The notes: generated by a model from the sequence alone, not told the origin. A stretch of DNA of 64,000 bases from Nocardia aurantia (GCF_009604425.1 NZ_WEGI01000003.1:248001-312000), one strand, 5' to 3'. Positions 31,128 through 46,129 are shown, numbered from the stretch's first letter. Translations and numbers: made by a program.

Positions 31128-34100
31128 ATGCCATTGGACAATGAATCATCCCTGCGCGCTTCCACTTCGATTCAGAAAGAGTTGTGGCTGGCCCACGAAC
31201 TGGCGGATATTCCGAACAACTGCCTGGTCTATATAGATATCCATGCCGATCTGGACACCGCTCGTTTCGATGCCGCACTGCACCGGGTGTTCGCCGAATC
31301 GCGTGCGTTGCGAGTCAATTTCGTGCGTAACGCCGGCGAACCGGTGGTCGTCGAGCGCGACGTCACGGGCTGGGCGCCGGCGCATGTGGACCTGCGCGAT
31401 GAACCCGATCCGCTAACGGCGGCCTTCGAACATCTGGCGCGCCAACAGGAGTCGGGTTTCGATCTCGAGCACGACGCCCTGCTGCGGGTCGCGTTGCTGC
31501 GAATCGCCGACGACCACTACTTCCTCTCCCTGTGTTTCGACCACATCATCATGGACGGTGTGGGCGTCGCGACCTGGGCGCAACGGGTTCTGGACGTCTA
31601 CTGCGCCGCGGTTGCCGAGATATCGCTCGCCCCGGCCGAATTCGCGGATATAGACGAGATCCTCGACAGCGATCTCGCCTACCGCCGCGATCGGTGGGCG
31701 GCCGATCGGGACTTCTGGCGAGACTACCTCCCGGCCGGCGTCGACCCGGTTCGCCTGCCCGGCAACGCGAACGGCAGCGCACGGCCGGGCCGGGTGGGCC
31801 GCACCCACGATCTCTCCGCCGCGGAGCTGGCCGCCCTGCTCGACTCGGCGCGATCGGCCGGCGTCAAACCCTCCACGCTGTTCCTCGCTGTCGCCGCCGC
31901 CGTCGTCCGGCGCTACACCCTGCGGGACGAATTCTGTGTGCAGATCCCGGTGTCGAACCGCGGTGGCGTCGTGGGTGATACGCCGTGCCAGCTCTCGGAC
32001 ACCGTTCCGCTGCCGATCGAGGCGAGCCGGGACACCAGCCTGGCGGAACTGGCCCGGCGGATCGGCGGCAGCCTGTCGAGCGCCCGCGACCACTTCCGCT
32101 ACGGCATGTCGGACATCCGGCGGGACGCCGGGCGGGTGTCGAACGCCGACGGCAACCCGTTCGGTCCGGTCGTCAACGTCATGTCCTTCTTCGGCGCGAT
32201 GCGGATGTCCGGCGGGACGGCCGACCTGCAGCTCTGGTCGGCCGGCAACAGCGGGGATCTGTCGATCGTCTTCTACTACGAAAGACACTCTCCCCGTGGC
32301 GGTTACCTGCGGCTGGAGGGCGACGCCCGGCGGTACGGCGAGGACGATCTGCGCCGCTATCTGGACGCGCTCGCGAACTGCCTGCGCCTGGCCGTCTCCG
32401 ACCCGCACGCGCCGATCGGCACGCTGGACCTGCTCGGCGCGGACCGGGCGCGGCTGGTCGAGCAATGGAACGACACCGCCGTGCCGGTCGATTCCGGCGC
32501 GACCCTGGTGGGGATGTTCGCCGACCGCGTGCGCCGCGAACCCGATGCGGTGGCGGTGATCTCCGGTGCGGAGCGATTGTCGTACCGGCAGCTGGACGCC
32601 CGCGCGAACGGTCTCGCGCACGCGCTGATCTCGCGCGGAGTGGGTCCGGATCGGGTTGTGGCGGTGGCCCTGCCGCGCTCGCCCGAACTGATCGTCGCGA
32701 TTCTGGCGGTGCTGAAGGCCGGTGGGGCCTATCTGCCCGTCGATCCGGGCTATCCCGCCGACCGGCTGGCGTTCATCCTCGGCGATGCCGCGCCCGTCGT
32801 CCTGCTCACCGACGCGGCGGGCTCGACGTCGCTGCCGGACACCGGGATTCCGCGCCTCCGCATCGAGGACATCGATCGGGCGGCGGCCGCACCGCCACCG
32901 GTCGCCGTGTCACCCGGCGACCTCGCCTATCTGATCTACACGTCGGGCTCCACCGGGACCCCGAAAGGCGTTGCCGTCACCCATGGCAACGTCGCGTCGC
33001 TGTTCCTGAGCACCGCCGACTGGTGCGCGTTCGGTCCCGGCGATGTCTGGGCCTGGTGTCATTCCCAGGCTTTCGACTTCTCCGTGTGGGAGATCTGGGG
33101 CGCGCTGGTGCACGGCGGCCGGGTCGTGGTCGTGCCGTGGGAGGTGGTGCGCACTCCCACCCAGCTGTGGGACCTGATCGTCGGCACCGGGGTGACCGTC
33201 CTCAATCAGACGCCCTCCGCCTTCCAGGCGCTCGCACGGGCCCGGGCGGAGCGCGGGAACACCGAATCCGCGTTGCGCATGGTGATATTCGGCGGCGAGG
33301 CGCTGCAGGACGCGCATCTGCAGCCCTGGTACTCGGCCGGCGGCGACGGCCCGGCCCTGGTGAACATGTACGGGATCACCGAGACCACCGTGCACGTGAC
33401 CAGACTGGATCTGTCCACGGTGCAACGCTTCCACGGCGGCAGCCCGATCGGCGCTCCGCTGGGGAACATGCGGGTGTTCGTCCTGGATCCTGGCCTGACG
33501 CCGGTCCCGGTCGGCGTTCCGGGCGAATTGTATGTCGCCGGTGCGCAATTGGCGCGCGGCTATCACGGGCGGCCGGGGCCGACCGCGGCGAGATTCGTCG
33601 CCGATCCGTTCGATCCGGCCGGTGGCGGCCGCCTCTACCGCACCGGCGACGTCGCGCGCTGGACCGGCGCCGGCACGCTGGAATTCGTGGGCCGCGCCGA
33701 CGACCAGGTACAGATCCGCGGCTTCCGGGTCGAGCCCGGCGAGGTGGAAAGCGCGCTGGCGCAACATCCCTCGGTGACGCAGGCGGTGGTGGTGGCCCGC
33801 GACTTCGGCGCGGACGGTGACAGCCGGCTGATCGGGTACGTGGTCGTCGACCCGGACCGGCCGGTCGACGGCGCGCACATGCGCCGGTTCGTGTCCGGCC
33901 TGCTGCCCGAATTCATGGTGCCGGCGGTGGTGACCGTCCTCGACGCCGTGCCGCTCACGTCGAACGGCAAGGTGGACCGCCGGGCCCTGCCGGATCCGGA
34001 GTTCGCCTCCTCGGCCGCGTACCGGGCGCCCGGCAGCACCCGGGAACGCCTGCTGGGGGAGCTGTTCGGCGAGGTCCTCGGGCGGGACCGAATCGGCCTG

Positions 34101-34250
34101 GACGACAACTTCTTCGAACTGGGCGGCCATTCGCTGTCCGCGACCCGGCTGATCGGCCGGATCCGGGCGGTGCTCGGGGTCGAGTTGCCGATCCGGACGG
34201 TCTTCGACGCCCCGACGGTCGCGCGGCTGGTGACGCATCTGGACGCCGGG
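31128..34250 (+). other. NRPS module 1: C-A(Thr)-T
   Basis: The C domain lacks the first His of HHxxxDG (it reads [11 protein letters not shown]) but keeps the catalytic second His and the Asp. The A-domain pocket residues read DFWNIGMVHK ([33 protein letters not shown]), which is the textbook code for L-threonine. The T domain has LGGHSL near 34121. The leading C domain suggests N-acylation of Thr, as in lipopeptides. Confidence 0.85.
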
Positions 34251-37200
34251 GTGCGGGCGCGCCCGGCGCTGTCGCCGCGGCCGCGGCCGCGGGAGATCCC
34301 GTTGTCGTTCGCGCAACGCCGGCTGTGGTTCATCGATCGGCTGGAGGGACCGTCGGCCACCTACAACATCCCCCTGACCGCCCGGCTGACCGGTTCGTTC
34401 GACACCGCCGCCTTCACGGCCGCGGTCGGCGACGTCATCGCGCGGCACGAGAGCCTGCGCACGATCTTCGTCGAACTCGACGGGGTGCCCGCACAGCGGG
34501 TGCTCGATGCCGCCGACATCGATGTGCCGGTGACCGTCACCGACGTGGCACCCGGAGCGGCCGACGCCGCGGTGGCGGCGGCCCTGGCGCACCGGTTCGC
34601 GCTGTCCGAGCGGATCCCGGTGCGGGCGAGCATCGTTCGCCACGGCGACGAATGGATCCTGGTGTTGCTGATCCACCACATCGCCGGCGACGGGTTGTCG
34701 TTCGCGGCGTTGTCGCGCGACCTGTCGGTGGCCTACGCGGCCCGCCGGGCGGGCCGGGCGCCGGAGTGGACGCCGTTGCCGGTGCAGTATGTCGACTACA
34801 CCCTGTGGCAGCGGGAACTGCTGGGCTCCGCCGACGATCCGGACAGCGTCGTCGCCCGGCAGCTCGGCTACTGGCGACGCGAACTCGACGGAATGCCCGA
34901 GCAGTTGCGCCTGCCGACCGATCGCCCGCGACCGCGGCAGGCCAGCTACCGCGGGGATATGGTGCTGTTCGGCGTCGATGCCGAGATCCGCGCCGCGGTC
35001 GAGCGACTCGCGGTCCGCGAGGGTGCGACCGTGTCGATGGTGCTCCAGTCCGCCCTGGCCGTGCTGCTGTTCAAACTCGGTGCGGGCGAGGACATTCCGA
35101 TCGGTTCACCGATCGCCGGCCGGACCGACGAGGCGCTGGCCGATCTGGTCGGGTGTTTCGTGAACACCTGGGTGCTGCGCGCGCCCGTCACCGCGGCGGC
35201 GACCTTCTCCGAGGTGCTCGGCCGGGTTCGCTCGAAGGCCCTCGCGGCCTACGAGAATCAGGACGCGCCCTTCGAGCGGCTGGTCGAACTGCTCAACCCG
35301 GTCCGGTCCGCGGCGCACCACCCCCTGTTCCAGGTGCTGCTGAGCTTCCAGGACGACACCCTCGCCCTGCCCGCCCTGCCGGGGGTCGAGGTCGCGCCGC
35401 GGCCGCTGACGAGCACGACGTCGAGGTTCGACCTGACCGTGAATCTCGGCGCCGCCCCGGGCGACACCAGGTGGGCGGGCTTCGTCGAATACGCCACCGA
35501 TCTGTTCGATCGATCCACGGTCGAGGCGATGGCGCGACGGCTGGTGCGCGTACTGCGACAGCTGGTGTCGAATCCGCACGTTCCCGTCGGCACGGCCGAT
35601 GTCCTCGCTCCGGAGGAGCGCGATCGGGTGTTGTCGCAGTGGAACGACACCTCGGCGGCGATCCCCGACGGCACCGTCACGACGTTGGTGCGGGCGCAGG
35701 CCGGCCGGACCCCGGATGCGGTGGCCGTCCTCTGCGGCGGCGAGTCGGTCTCCTATCGGGAACTGGAGACTCGGGCGGAAGCGCTGGCGCGAGTGCTGAT
35801 TTCGCGCGGTGTCGGCCCGGATGTCCTGGTGGCGGTGGCCCTGCCGCGGTCGGTGGAGTTGATCGTGGCGCTGCTGGCGGTGTGGAAGGCCGGTGGCGCG
35901 TATCTGCCGATCGATCCGGCGTATCCGTCCCAGCGGGTGTCGGCGGTGCTCGCGGACGCGGCGCCGGTGGTGATCGTCACGGATTCCGGCACCGCGGACG
36001 TGTTGCCGGACAGCGCGATACCGCACCTGCACGTGGACGCGCTCGACCCGACCGATCCGGTCCCGGCCGAACCCGCCACGGCCCCGCGATCGCAGCACCT
36101 GGCGTACGTGATGTACACCTCCGGATCCACCGGAACGCCGAAAGGCGTTGCCGTCACCCAGCGCAACGTGCTGAACCTGGTCGGCCAGGCGTGGTCGATC
36201 GGACCGGCGGATCGGATCCTGCTGCACTCCTCGATCGCCTTCGACGCCACCACCTACGAGATCTGGGCGGCCCTGGTGGCCGGCGGCGCGGTGGTCGTCG
36301 CCACCGAACAGCGGTCGGATCCGCTCGAGATGGTCCGGCTGATCGAGGACCGGGCGGTCACCAGGATGTTCCTGACGCCCGCGCTGCTGTCGGCGTTGTG
36401 CGATCGGGCGGAGACGTTGCCCGGCAACCCCTTCCGCAGCCTCACCCAGGTGATCTCCGGTGGCGCCGAGCTCACCCCCGCGGCCGTCCGCCGGGCCGGG
36501 GCGGCCGGGGCCGTGGTCCACGCCTACGGGCCGACCGAGACCACGGTGTTCGCCACGACCTTCGCCGCCGGGGCGGGCACCGCGGGCGAGGCGGCGGTGC
36601 CGATCGGCGCCGCACTGGCCAATATGCGCGCGTACGTGCTGGATTCGGGTCTCGTCCCGGTGCCCGCGGGTGTCCCCGGGGAGCTCTACATCGCCGGCGC
36701 GCAGTTGGCCCGGGGCTACCGGGGCCGGGCCGCGCTGACCGCGCTGCGGTTCGTGGCCGATCCGTTCGATCCGGCCGGCGGCCGGTTGTATCGCACCGGC
36801 GACGTGGTGCGGTGGACCGCCGGCGGGCAGCTGGAATTCGTGGGCCGCGTCGACGACCAGGTGAAGATCCGCGGCTTCCGGGTGGAGCCCGGCGAGGTGG
36901 AAAGCATTCTGGCGCGGCATCCTTCGGTGTCGCAGGCGGCGGTGGTCGCCCGGGAGGCGGCGGGCGGCAAACAGCTCGTCGGCTACGTGGTCCCCGACCG
37001 TGCCGGATCGGTCGTCCTCGACGGGGCCCGGGTGCACGGGTTCGTCGCCGAGCGGCTGCCGGATTTCATGGTGCCCGCCGTCGTCATGGTGCTGGACTCG
37101 ATGCCGTTGACCGCCAACGGAAAACTGGATCGCGCGGCCCTGCCCGTCCCGGAGTTCGTGTCGGCGGCGGAATTCCGCGCACCGGCCGACGAACGACAGC

Positions 37201-40200
37201 GGGTGCTGGCCGAATTGTTCGCCGAGATACTCGGACTCGAACGTGTCGGCGCGGACGACAGCTTCTTCGCCCTCGGTGGTCATTCGCTGCTGGCCACCCG
37301 GCTGGCCAGCCGGATCCGGCGGGTGCTCGGCGCCGAGGTGCCCATCCGGACGATCTTCGACGCACCGACGGTGGCGCAGCTGGCCGCCCGGCTGGAGGCC
37401 GAGGTGCCGGTGCGCCCGGCCCTGTCGGCACGCCCGCGCCCGGCCGTCGTGCCGTTGTCGTACGCGCAGCGCCGGTTGTGGTTCATCCATCGGCTGGAGG
37501 GCCGTTCGGCCACCTACAACATGGTGCTGGCCGTGCGCCTGCGCGGCGCGGAGGTGGCGGCGCTGCGCGCCGCGATCGGGGATGTCGTCGCGCGGCACGA
37601 GAGTCTGCGCACGATCTTCGCCGATATCGGCGGTGAGCCGTCCCAGCGGGTCCTGGACACCGCCGAGGTGCCGGTCACGGTGACCGAGATCGACACCGCC
37701 GGAATGGATTCCGCGGTGACCGCGGCGGCGCGATACGGCTTCGATCTGTCCCGGGAGATCCCGATCCGCGCCGACATCTTCCGCGACGGCCCCGACGACT
37801 GCGTGTTCGTGCTGCTGATGCACCACATCGCCGGCGACGGCTGGTCGCTGGCCCCGTTGCTCGGCGATCTGTCGGCGGCGTACGCGGCCCGCCTGGCCGG
37901 CCCCGCGCCGGACCGGCCGCCGCTGCCGGTGCAGTACGTGGATTACACACTGTGGCAACGGGATCTGCTCGGCTCACCGGACGATCCGGACAGCGTCCTG
38001 TCGCGCCAGTTCGAGTACTGGCGGCGCGAACTCGACGGGGTGCCGGAGCAGTTGCGGCTGCCGCTGGATCGCCCGCGCCCGCGGGTCGCGAGCTATCGCG
38101 GTGACATGGTGTATTTCGGGATCGACCTCGACACCCGCGCCGCGGTGGAACGGCTGGCCGCCCGCGAGGGCGCGACGGTGTCGATGGTGCTGCAATCGGC
38201 GCTGGCGGTGCTACTGTTCAAACTCGGTGCGGGCGAGGACATCCCGATCGGCTCGCCGATCGCGGGACGGACCGACGAGGCGCTGTCGGACCTGGTGGGC
38301 TTCTTCGTCAACACCTGGGTGCTGCGGACCGCGATCGTGCCGGAGGCGCCGTTCACCGAGATCCTGGGCCAAGTCCGGGCGCGGGCGCTGGCGGCGTACG
38401 AGAATCAGGACATCCCGTTCGAGTTGCTGGTCGAGCTGCTCAACCCGGTCCGGTCGGCGGCCCATCATCCGCTGTTCCAGATCGCCCTGGCATTCCAGAA
38501 CAACGCCCTGCCGGCCCTGGATCTGGCGGGTGTGCGGATCGAGCCCTATCCGGCGTCAACCGCGACCGCGCGGTTCGACCTGTTCTTCAACATCGCCGAC
38601 GCCCCGGCGGGGCAGGCGTGGAACGGGTTCGTGGAGTACGCGACCGAATTGTTCGACAGCGCGACGGTCGAGGCGATGGCGCAGCGACTGGTGCGCCTGC
38701 TGCGGCTGGCGGTGGCCGCCCCGGATCTGCCCGTGGGCACGTTCGACATCCTCGGCGCCGGCGAGCGTGAATCGGTGGTGCGCCGCTGGAACGAGACCGC
38801 CGCCGACCTCCCGGACACCACCGCGATCGCGCTGTTCGAGGACCGGGTGGCCGCGAATCCCGATGCGCCGGCGGTGTTCTGCGGCGAGACCGAGCTCACC
38901 TATCGGGACCTGGATCGCCGGGCGGCCCGCCTGGCACGGCAGCTGCGCGCGGCCGGCGCCGGCCCGGACACGATCGTCGCGGTGGCGCTGCCCCGATCCG
39001 CGGACCTGATCGTGGCCCTGGTGGCGGTGTCGAAGGCCGGTGCCGCGTATCTGCCGATCGACCCGGCGTATCCGTCGGATCGGCTGGCCTTCGTGCTCGA
39101 CGATGCCGCGCCGGTGGTGATCGTGACCGACGCGGCCATCGCGGAAATCCTGCCCCGCACGGAGATCGCGCACCTGTACCCGGACGCGGCGGATGCCGCC
39201 GACGGTGACGGCGGCGGATCGGTCCCGGTCCGGCCGCAGAATCTGGCGTACGTGATCTACACGTCGGGTTCCACCGGTGTGCCGAAGGGGGTCACGATCA
39301 CGCATCGCAACGTGGTGAATCTCGTCGCCCAGGCGTGGGAGGTGGGGTCCGCGGATCGGGTGCTGGTGCATTCGTCGGTGGCGTTCGACGCCTCGACGTA
39401 CGAGATCTGGCCGGCGTTGTGTGGCGGCGCGGCGCTGGTGGTGGCGGTCGAGGAGCGGTCGGATCCGGCGGAGATCACCCGGCTGGTGGAAACCCGCGCG
39501 GTGACGAAGCTGTTCGGTACGCCGTCGCTGCTGGCGGCTCTGACCGACCGTCTGGAAGCCTTGGCGGGCAACCCTTTCCGTAGCCTGGACCGGATCGGCA
39601 CCGGCGCCGACACCCTGTCCGCCGGACTCGTCGGCGCGTTGCGCGCGGCCTGTCCGGGCGTCCGCGTGGACAATCTGTACGGGCCGACCGAGGCGACGGT
39701 CGACGTGACCTCGTTCGCCGTGCCGGACCGGTTCGAGGGGGCGGTGCCGATCGGCGCGCCGGTGGCCAATACCCGGGTGTACGTGCTGGATTCGTGGCTG
39801 ATGCCGGTGCCGGTGGGCGTCCCCGGCGAGTTGTACGTGGCCGGTGCGCAATTGGCGCGCGGCTACCGGGGCCGCGCCGGGCTGACCGCGGCCCGGTTCG
39901 TCGCCGACCCGTTCGACGCCGGCGGCCGGCTGTATCGCACCGGCGACGTCGTGCGGTGGAGCCCGGCGGGCCGGCTGGAATTCGTCGGCCGCGCCGACGA
40001 ACAGCTGAAGATCCGCGGCTTCCGGGTGGAGCCCGGTGAGGTGGAAACCGTACTGGCGCAACATCCTTCGGTCTCGCAAGCCGTGGTGGTGGCGCGTGAG
40101 ATCGGTTCGGGCGGCCGGCAACTGGTCGGATACGTGGTCGCGGACGGCGCGGGGCCGGCCGTCGGCACGGACGAACTGGTCGGGCAGTGGCGCCGGGTGT

Positions 40201-43200
40201 ACGACGAATTGTATTCCGCCGCAGACGAGGACGGCCGCGCGGACGAGGCCGGATTCGGCAACGACTTCGGCGGCTGGAACAGCAGTTACACCGGGAAGCC
40301 CATTCCGGTCGAGCAGATGCGGGAATGGCGCGACGTGACCGTCGACCGGATCCGGGAACTGCGGCCGCGGCGGGTGCTCGAGATCGGTGTCGGTTCGGGC
40401 CTGCTGATGTCGCAGGTGGCGCCGGAGTGCGAAGAGTACTGGGCGACGGACTTTTCCGCGGCCACCATCGCCACCCTCGGACGGCAACTGCGGGAACTGG
40501 GCGCGGACTGGACCGATCGGGTGACCCTCGGCGTCCGCACCGCCGAGGACACGATCGGCCTGCCGGAGAACCACTTCGACACCGTCGTGCTGAACTCGGT
40601 GATCCAGTACTTCCCGGGCGAGAGCTATCTGCGCACCGTCCTCACCCGGATCCTGCGGGTACTGGCCCCCGGCGGCGCGGTATTCGTCGGCGACGTCCGC
40701 AATCTCACCCTGCTCGAGGAGTTCGCCACCGCGATCCAGAGCGCGCGGCACGGCGACGAGGATCCGGCGGCGATCGCCGAGCTGGTCCGCCGCGACATCG
40801 CCGCCGAACAGGAATTGCTGGTCGCGCCCGAGTATTTCGTGAGTCTGGCCCGCGCCGTGGCCGGCGTCGACGCCGTCGACATCGAGCTGAAGCGCGGATA
40901 CGCGGTCAACGAATTGAGCCGGTACCGGTACGACGTCGTGCTGCGCACCGCGCCGGCGGACCCGTTGTCGGCCGCCGATCTGCCGGAGGTCGAATTCCCC
41001 GGCCACGACCGGCTGGGCGCGCTGCTCGACGAGCGGCCCGCCGACGGTCTGCGGGTCACCGGAATCCCTTGTGCCGGACTGTCCCGGGGGCTCGGTTTCG
41101 AGGGTGTGCTCGAACCCGCCGGCGTACGGGCCGGTGCCGGACTGCTGCCCGAGGATCTGTACACGCTGGGTGCGCGATGCGGTTACCGCACGGCGGTCAC
41201 CTGGTCGGAGCGGCCGGACCGGATGGACGCGGTGTTCGCGCCCGCAGTGGGCCGCCCGCTGACCGATGTCTACCGCCCCCGCGGCCGGGTCGGCGACCCC
41301 GCCGCGTACACCAACAGTCCGCAGGCGGGCCTGCTGGCCGCCGATGTGCGCCGGTTCGCGGGCGATCGACTGCCCGAATTCATGGTGCCGGCGGTGGTCA
41401 TGGTGATCGACTCGGTCCCGCTGACCGCCGGCGGGAAGCTGGATCGCCGGGCGCTGCCGGATCCGGAATTCGCCTCCGCGGCGGAATATCGCGCTCCCGC
41501 GAGCGTCGAGGAACGCATGCTGGCCGAACTGTTCGCCGAGGTGCTCGGCATCGATCGGGTCGGCATGGACGACGGATTCTTCGCGCTCGGCGGTCATTCC
41601 CTGCTGGCCACCCGGCTGGTCAGCCGGATCCGCGCGGTACTCGGCGTCGAGGTGCCGATCCGGACCGTCTTCGACGCTCCGACCGTGGCGCAGTTGGTGA
41701 CCCGGCTCGACGCGGGTGTCCGGGTTCGCCCCCGGCTGTCCGAACGGCAACGGCCCGAGCCGATCCCGTTGTCGTTCGCGCAGCGCCGGCTGTGGTTCAT
41801 CCATCGGCTGGAAGGGCCCTCGGCCACCTACAACATCGCCCTCACCGTGCGGTTGACCGGGTCGTTCGACACCGCGGCGTTCGCGGCCGCGGTCGGCGAC
41901 GTGGTGACCCGGCACGAGAGCCTGCGCACCATCTTCGTCGAGACCGGCGACGTGCCCGCCCAGGTGATCGTCGACGCCGGTGCGGTCGACGTCCCGGTGA
42001 CCGTCACCGACGTGGACTCCGCCGCGCTGGACACGACGGTGACCGCCGCGGTGCGGTACGGATTCGACCTGGCCACCGAAATACCCTTGCGCGCGCAGGT
42101 GTTCCGCACCTCGGCCGAGGACTGTGTGCTGGTCGTGCTGATCCACCACATCGCCGGCGACGGCTGGTCGATGACGCCGCTGCTGCGCGATCTCACCACG
42201 GCCTACTCGGCGCGGCTCGGAGACCGGCTGCCGGGGTGGCGGCCGCTGCCGGTCCAGTACGCGGATTACACACTGTGGCAACAGGAATTGCTCGGCTCGG
42301 CGGCCGATCCCGCGAGCGTGCTGTCCCAGCAGTTCGACTACTGGCGGCGCGAACTCGACGGGCTGCCGGAGCAATTGCCGTTGCCCGCCGATCGGCCGCG
42401 GCCGCGCGTCGCGACCTATCGCGGCGACATGGTCTTCTTCGACATCGACGCCGCGACCCGGGCCGCGGTGGAGCGGCTGGCCGCCCGCGACGGCGCGACG
42501 GTCTCGATGGTGCTGCAGTCCGCGCTGGCCGTGCTGTTGTTCAAACTCGGTGCGGGCGAGGACATTCCGATCGGCTCGCCGATCGCCGGGCGCACGGACG
42601 AGGCGCTGGCCGATCTGGTGGGATTCTTCGTCAACTCGTGGGTGCTGCGGGCCCGGCCCGCCGCGGCGACCTCGTTCGCCGAGCTGCTGGACCAGGTCCG
42701 GGCGAAATCGCTGGCGGCGTACGAGAATCAGGACGTTCCCTTCGAATTGCTGGTCGAGATGCTCAATCCGGCCCGTTCGGCGGCGCGTCATCCGTTGTTC
42801 CAGGTGTCGCTGGCGTTCCAGAACAACGCGCTGCCGGTGCTGGATCTGCCCGGCGTCCGGATCGAGCCCTATCCGGCGGTCACCGCGACGGCCCGGCTCG
42901 ACCTGTTCGTCAGCATCGCCGATGCTCCGGCGGGCGAAACCTGGAGCGGCCTGGTCGAATACGCGACCGATCTGTTCGACCGGCCCACGGTCGAGGCGAT
43001 GGCCGACCGGTATCTGCGCGTCCTGCGCCGCGTCGTCGCCGATCCGGGCGCGCCGGTGGGCACGGCCGACGTACTCGGCGACGACGAACGCGATTCGATC
43101 CTGCGCCGCTGGAACGGTGGCGCCGGGCCGGCGACGGGCGCCACGACGGTCGATCTGTTCCGGGCACAGGCCGGACGGACCCCCGCGGCGACCGCGGTGG

Positions 43201-46129
43201 TCTGCGCGGCCGGGAGCCTGACCTACCGGGAACTCGCCGATCGCGCCGATCGGCTGGCGCGGGTGCTGACCACGCGCGGGGTCGGCCCGGATTCCGTTGT
43301 CGCGGTGGCCCTGCCGCGATCGTCGGACTCGATCGTGGCCATCCTGGGCGTGCTCGTCGCCGGTGGCGCGTATCTGCCGATCGATCCGGCGTATCCCGCG
43401 GATCGGGTGGCGTTCGTCCTCGCCGACGCCGCTCCGGTCGCCGTGGTGACCGATCGCGGCACCGCCGAGCGTCTGCCGCTCGGCGGGGTGCCGCCGCTGT
43501 ACCTCGACGAATCGGACGGCGACGACCCCGGCGGCGACACCCGGCCGGTGGCCGTGCGACCGGACCATCTGGCGTACGTGATCTACACCTCCGGTTCGAC
43601 CGGTGTGCCGAAAGGTGTTGCCGTCACCCACGCCGACGTGGTCAACCTGGTGGCCGCGGCCTGGCCGGCCACGACCGAGGACCGGGTGCTGGCCCATTCG
43701 TCGACGGCCTTCGACGCCGCCACCTACGAGATCTGGCCGGCGTTGTGCGGCGGTGCGGCGGTGGTGATCTCGGGCGAACAGCGCGCCGACCTGTCGGAGA
43801 TCACCCGCCTGATCGAGCAACGGTCGATCACGAAGATGTTCTCGACGCCGCCCATGCTCGCGGCCCTGCTCGACCATGCCGAATCCGTTCCGGGAACACC
43901 GTTGCGGTCGCTGCGGCGGATCATCGCCGGTGGCGCCGAGCTGACCGCCGGCGTGGTGAGCCGGTTGAACGCGACATATCCGGACGCCCGGGTCGTCAAC
44001 GGTTACGGCCCCACGGAGACCACGGCGTGCGTGACCGAGTACGACGCGGTGGCGGGCGGCGCCGGCACCGTCCCGATCGGGCGTCCGACGGCCGGAACCC
44101 GGGTGTACGTGCTGGATCCGGGGCTGGCGCCGGTTCCCGCGGGGATTCCCGGCGAGTTGTACGTGGCCGGTGCGCAATTGGCGCGCGGCTACCGCGGCCG
44201 GCCCGGGCTGACCGCCGCGCGGTTCGTGGCCGATCCGTTCGACCCGCGCGGTGGCCGGCTGTATCGCACCGGTGATGTGGTGCGGTGGAATGCCCAGGGC
44301 CAGTTGGAGTTCGTGGGCCGCGCCGACGACCAGGTGAAGGTCCGTGGCTTCCGGGTGGAACCCGGCGAGGTGGAAGCCATACTGGCGCAACATCCCTCGG
44401 TCTCGCGGGCGGTGGTGGTCGCGCGCGACACCGCCGTCGGCGGCGTCCAGCTGGTCGGGTACGTGGTCGCCGATCGGTCCGGCCCGGTCGCCGGTGAGGA
44501 CGACCTGGTGGGGCAGTGGCGCCGGGTGTACGACGACCTCTACGGCAGCGCTGATCACCGGAACGGCTCCGCCACCGCGGATGTCGAGTTCGGCTCGCAA
44601 TTCGGCGGCTGGAACAGCAGTTACACCGGTGCGGCCATCCCCGTGGACGACATGCGCGAATGGCGGACGGCCACGGTCGAGCGGATCCGGGAGCTGAAAC
44701 CGAAGCGGGTCCTCGAGATCGGTGTGGGTTCGGGTCTGCTGCTGTCGCAGCTGGCTCCCGACTGCGGGGAGTACTGGGCGACGGACTTCTCCGCGGCCAC
44801 CATCGGCACTCTCCGGGAACAGCTGCGCGGACTGGACGAGCCGTGGATCGAGCGGGTGTTCACGAGCGTCCAGGCCGCCGACGATCCCGGCGGACTGCCC
44901 GCGGGCCACTTCGACACCGTGGTCGTGAACTCGGTCATCCAGTACTTCCCCGGCCGGGCCTATCTGGATCGGGTCCTGGCGCAGGTGCTGCGGGTCCTGG
45001 CCCCCGGCGGGGCGGTGTTCGTGGGCGATGTGCGCAATCTCGCTCTGCTGGAACAGTTCACGACCGCCGTCGAGATCACCCGGCACGGCGGCGACGACCC
45101 CGCCGTGGTCCGGGATCGGGTGCTGCGCACCGTCGCCGGCGAGCAGGAACTGCTGGTCGCCCCCGAATACTTCCTCGCCCATACCGGTTTCGACGCCGTG
45201 GACATCGAGCTGAAGCGCGGACGCCGGATCAACGAACTGAGCCGGTACCGGTACGACGTGGTACTGCGCAAGGCCCCGGCCCGATCGCTGTCGGTGCGGG
45301 ACGTGCCCACCGTGGCGTATCAGGACGAAGTTCGGTTGCGGGAACTGCTGGAAGCGCAGCGGCACAACGCTGTTCGTGTCACCGGTATCCCGCACGCGGG
45401 CCTGATCGGTGAGCTCGCGGCCACCGACCGGATCCGGTCCGGCGCGCGGGTGTCGCCCGATCTGCTCGGCGACGACCCCGATCCGGCCGGCCGGCTCCCC
45501 GAGGATCTGCATTACCTCGGGCAGCGGCTCGGATACACCACCGCGGTCACCTGGTCCGCGCAGCCGGGCCGGATGGACGCGATCTTCGTCGATCCGGCGA
45601 TGGTGCAGGATCGTTCGCTCACCGACGTGTACGTGCCGGCGACCGCCGTGGGCGATCCGGCCGCGTACACCAACAGCCCGCACGACACCCTGCTGCCGGC
45701 GGCCGTACGCGAATTCGCGGGCGAGCGGCTGCCGGAGTACATGGTGCCGGCGGTGGTCCTGGTGATCGACTCGGTTCCGTTGACCGCCAACGGGAAACTG
45801 GATCGCGGCGCGCTGCCGGATCCGGAGTTCACCGCCACGACGGCCTACCGCGCCCCCGCCACCGAGCGGGAACAGGCGCTGGCCGAACTGTTCGCCGAGA
45901 TCCTCGGGCGCGATCGGGTCGGCGTGGACGACAGTTTCTTCGCCCTCGGTGGCCATTCCCTGCTGGCCACCCGGCTCGGCGGCCGGATCCGGGCGGTGCT
46001 CGGGGTCGAGATCCCGGTACGGGTGATCTTCGACGCCCCGACCGTGGCGGAGCTGGCGCAACGCTGGGACGAGCTCGCGCCGTCCCGGCGACCGGCTCTG
46101 CGCAAGATGAATCGAGAGGTGATTTCGTG

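Noticed and set aside
38556..46061. A 2501-codon open frame antisense to the first NRPS gene, and many similar long minus-strand frames
   Set aside because: GC-rich third positions keep antisense frames open. The translation is dominated by Arg, Gly, His and Asp with no domain, while the plus strand encodes clear NRPS domains throughout.
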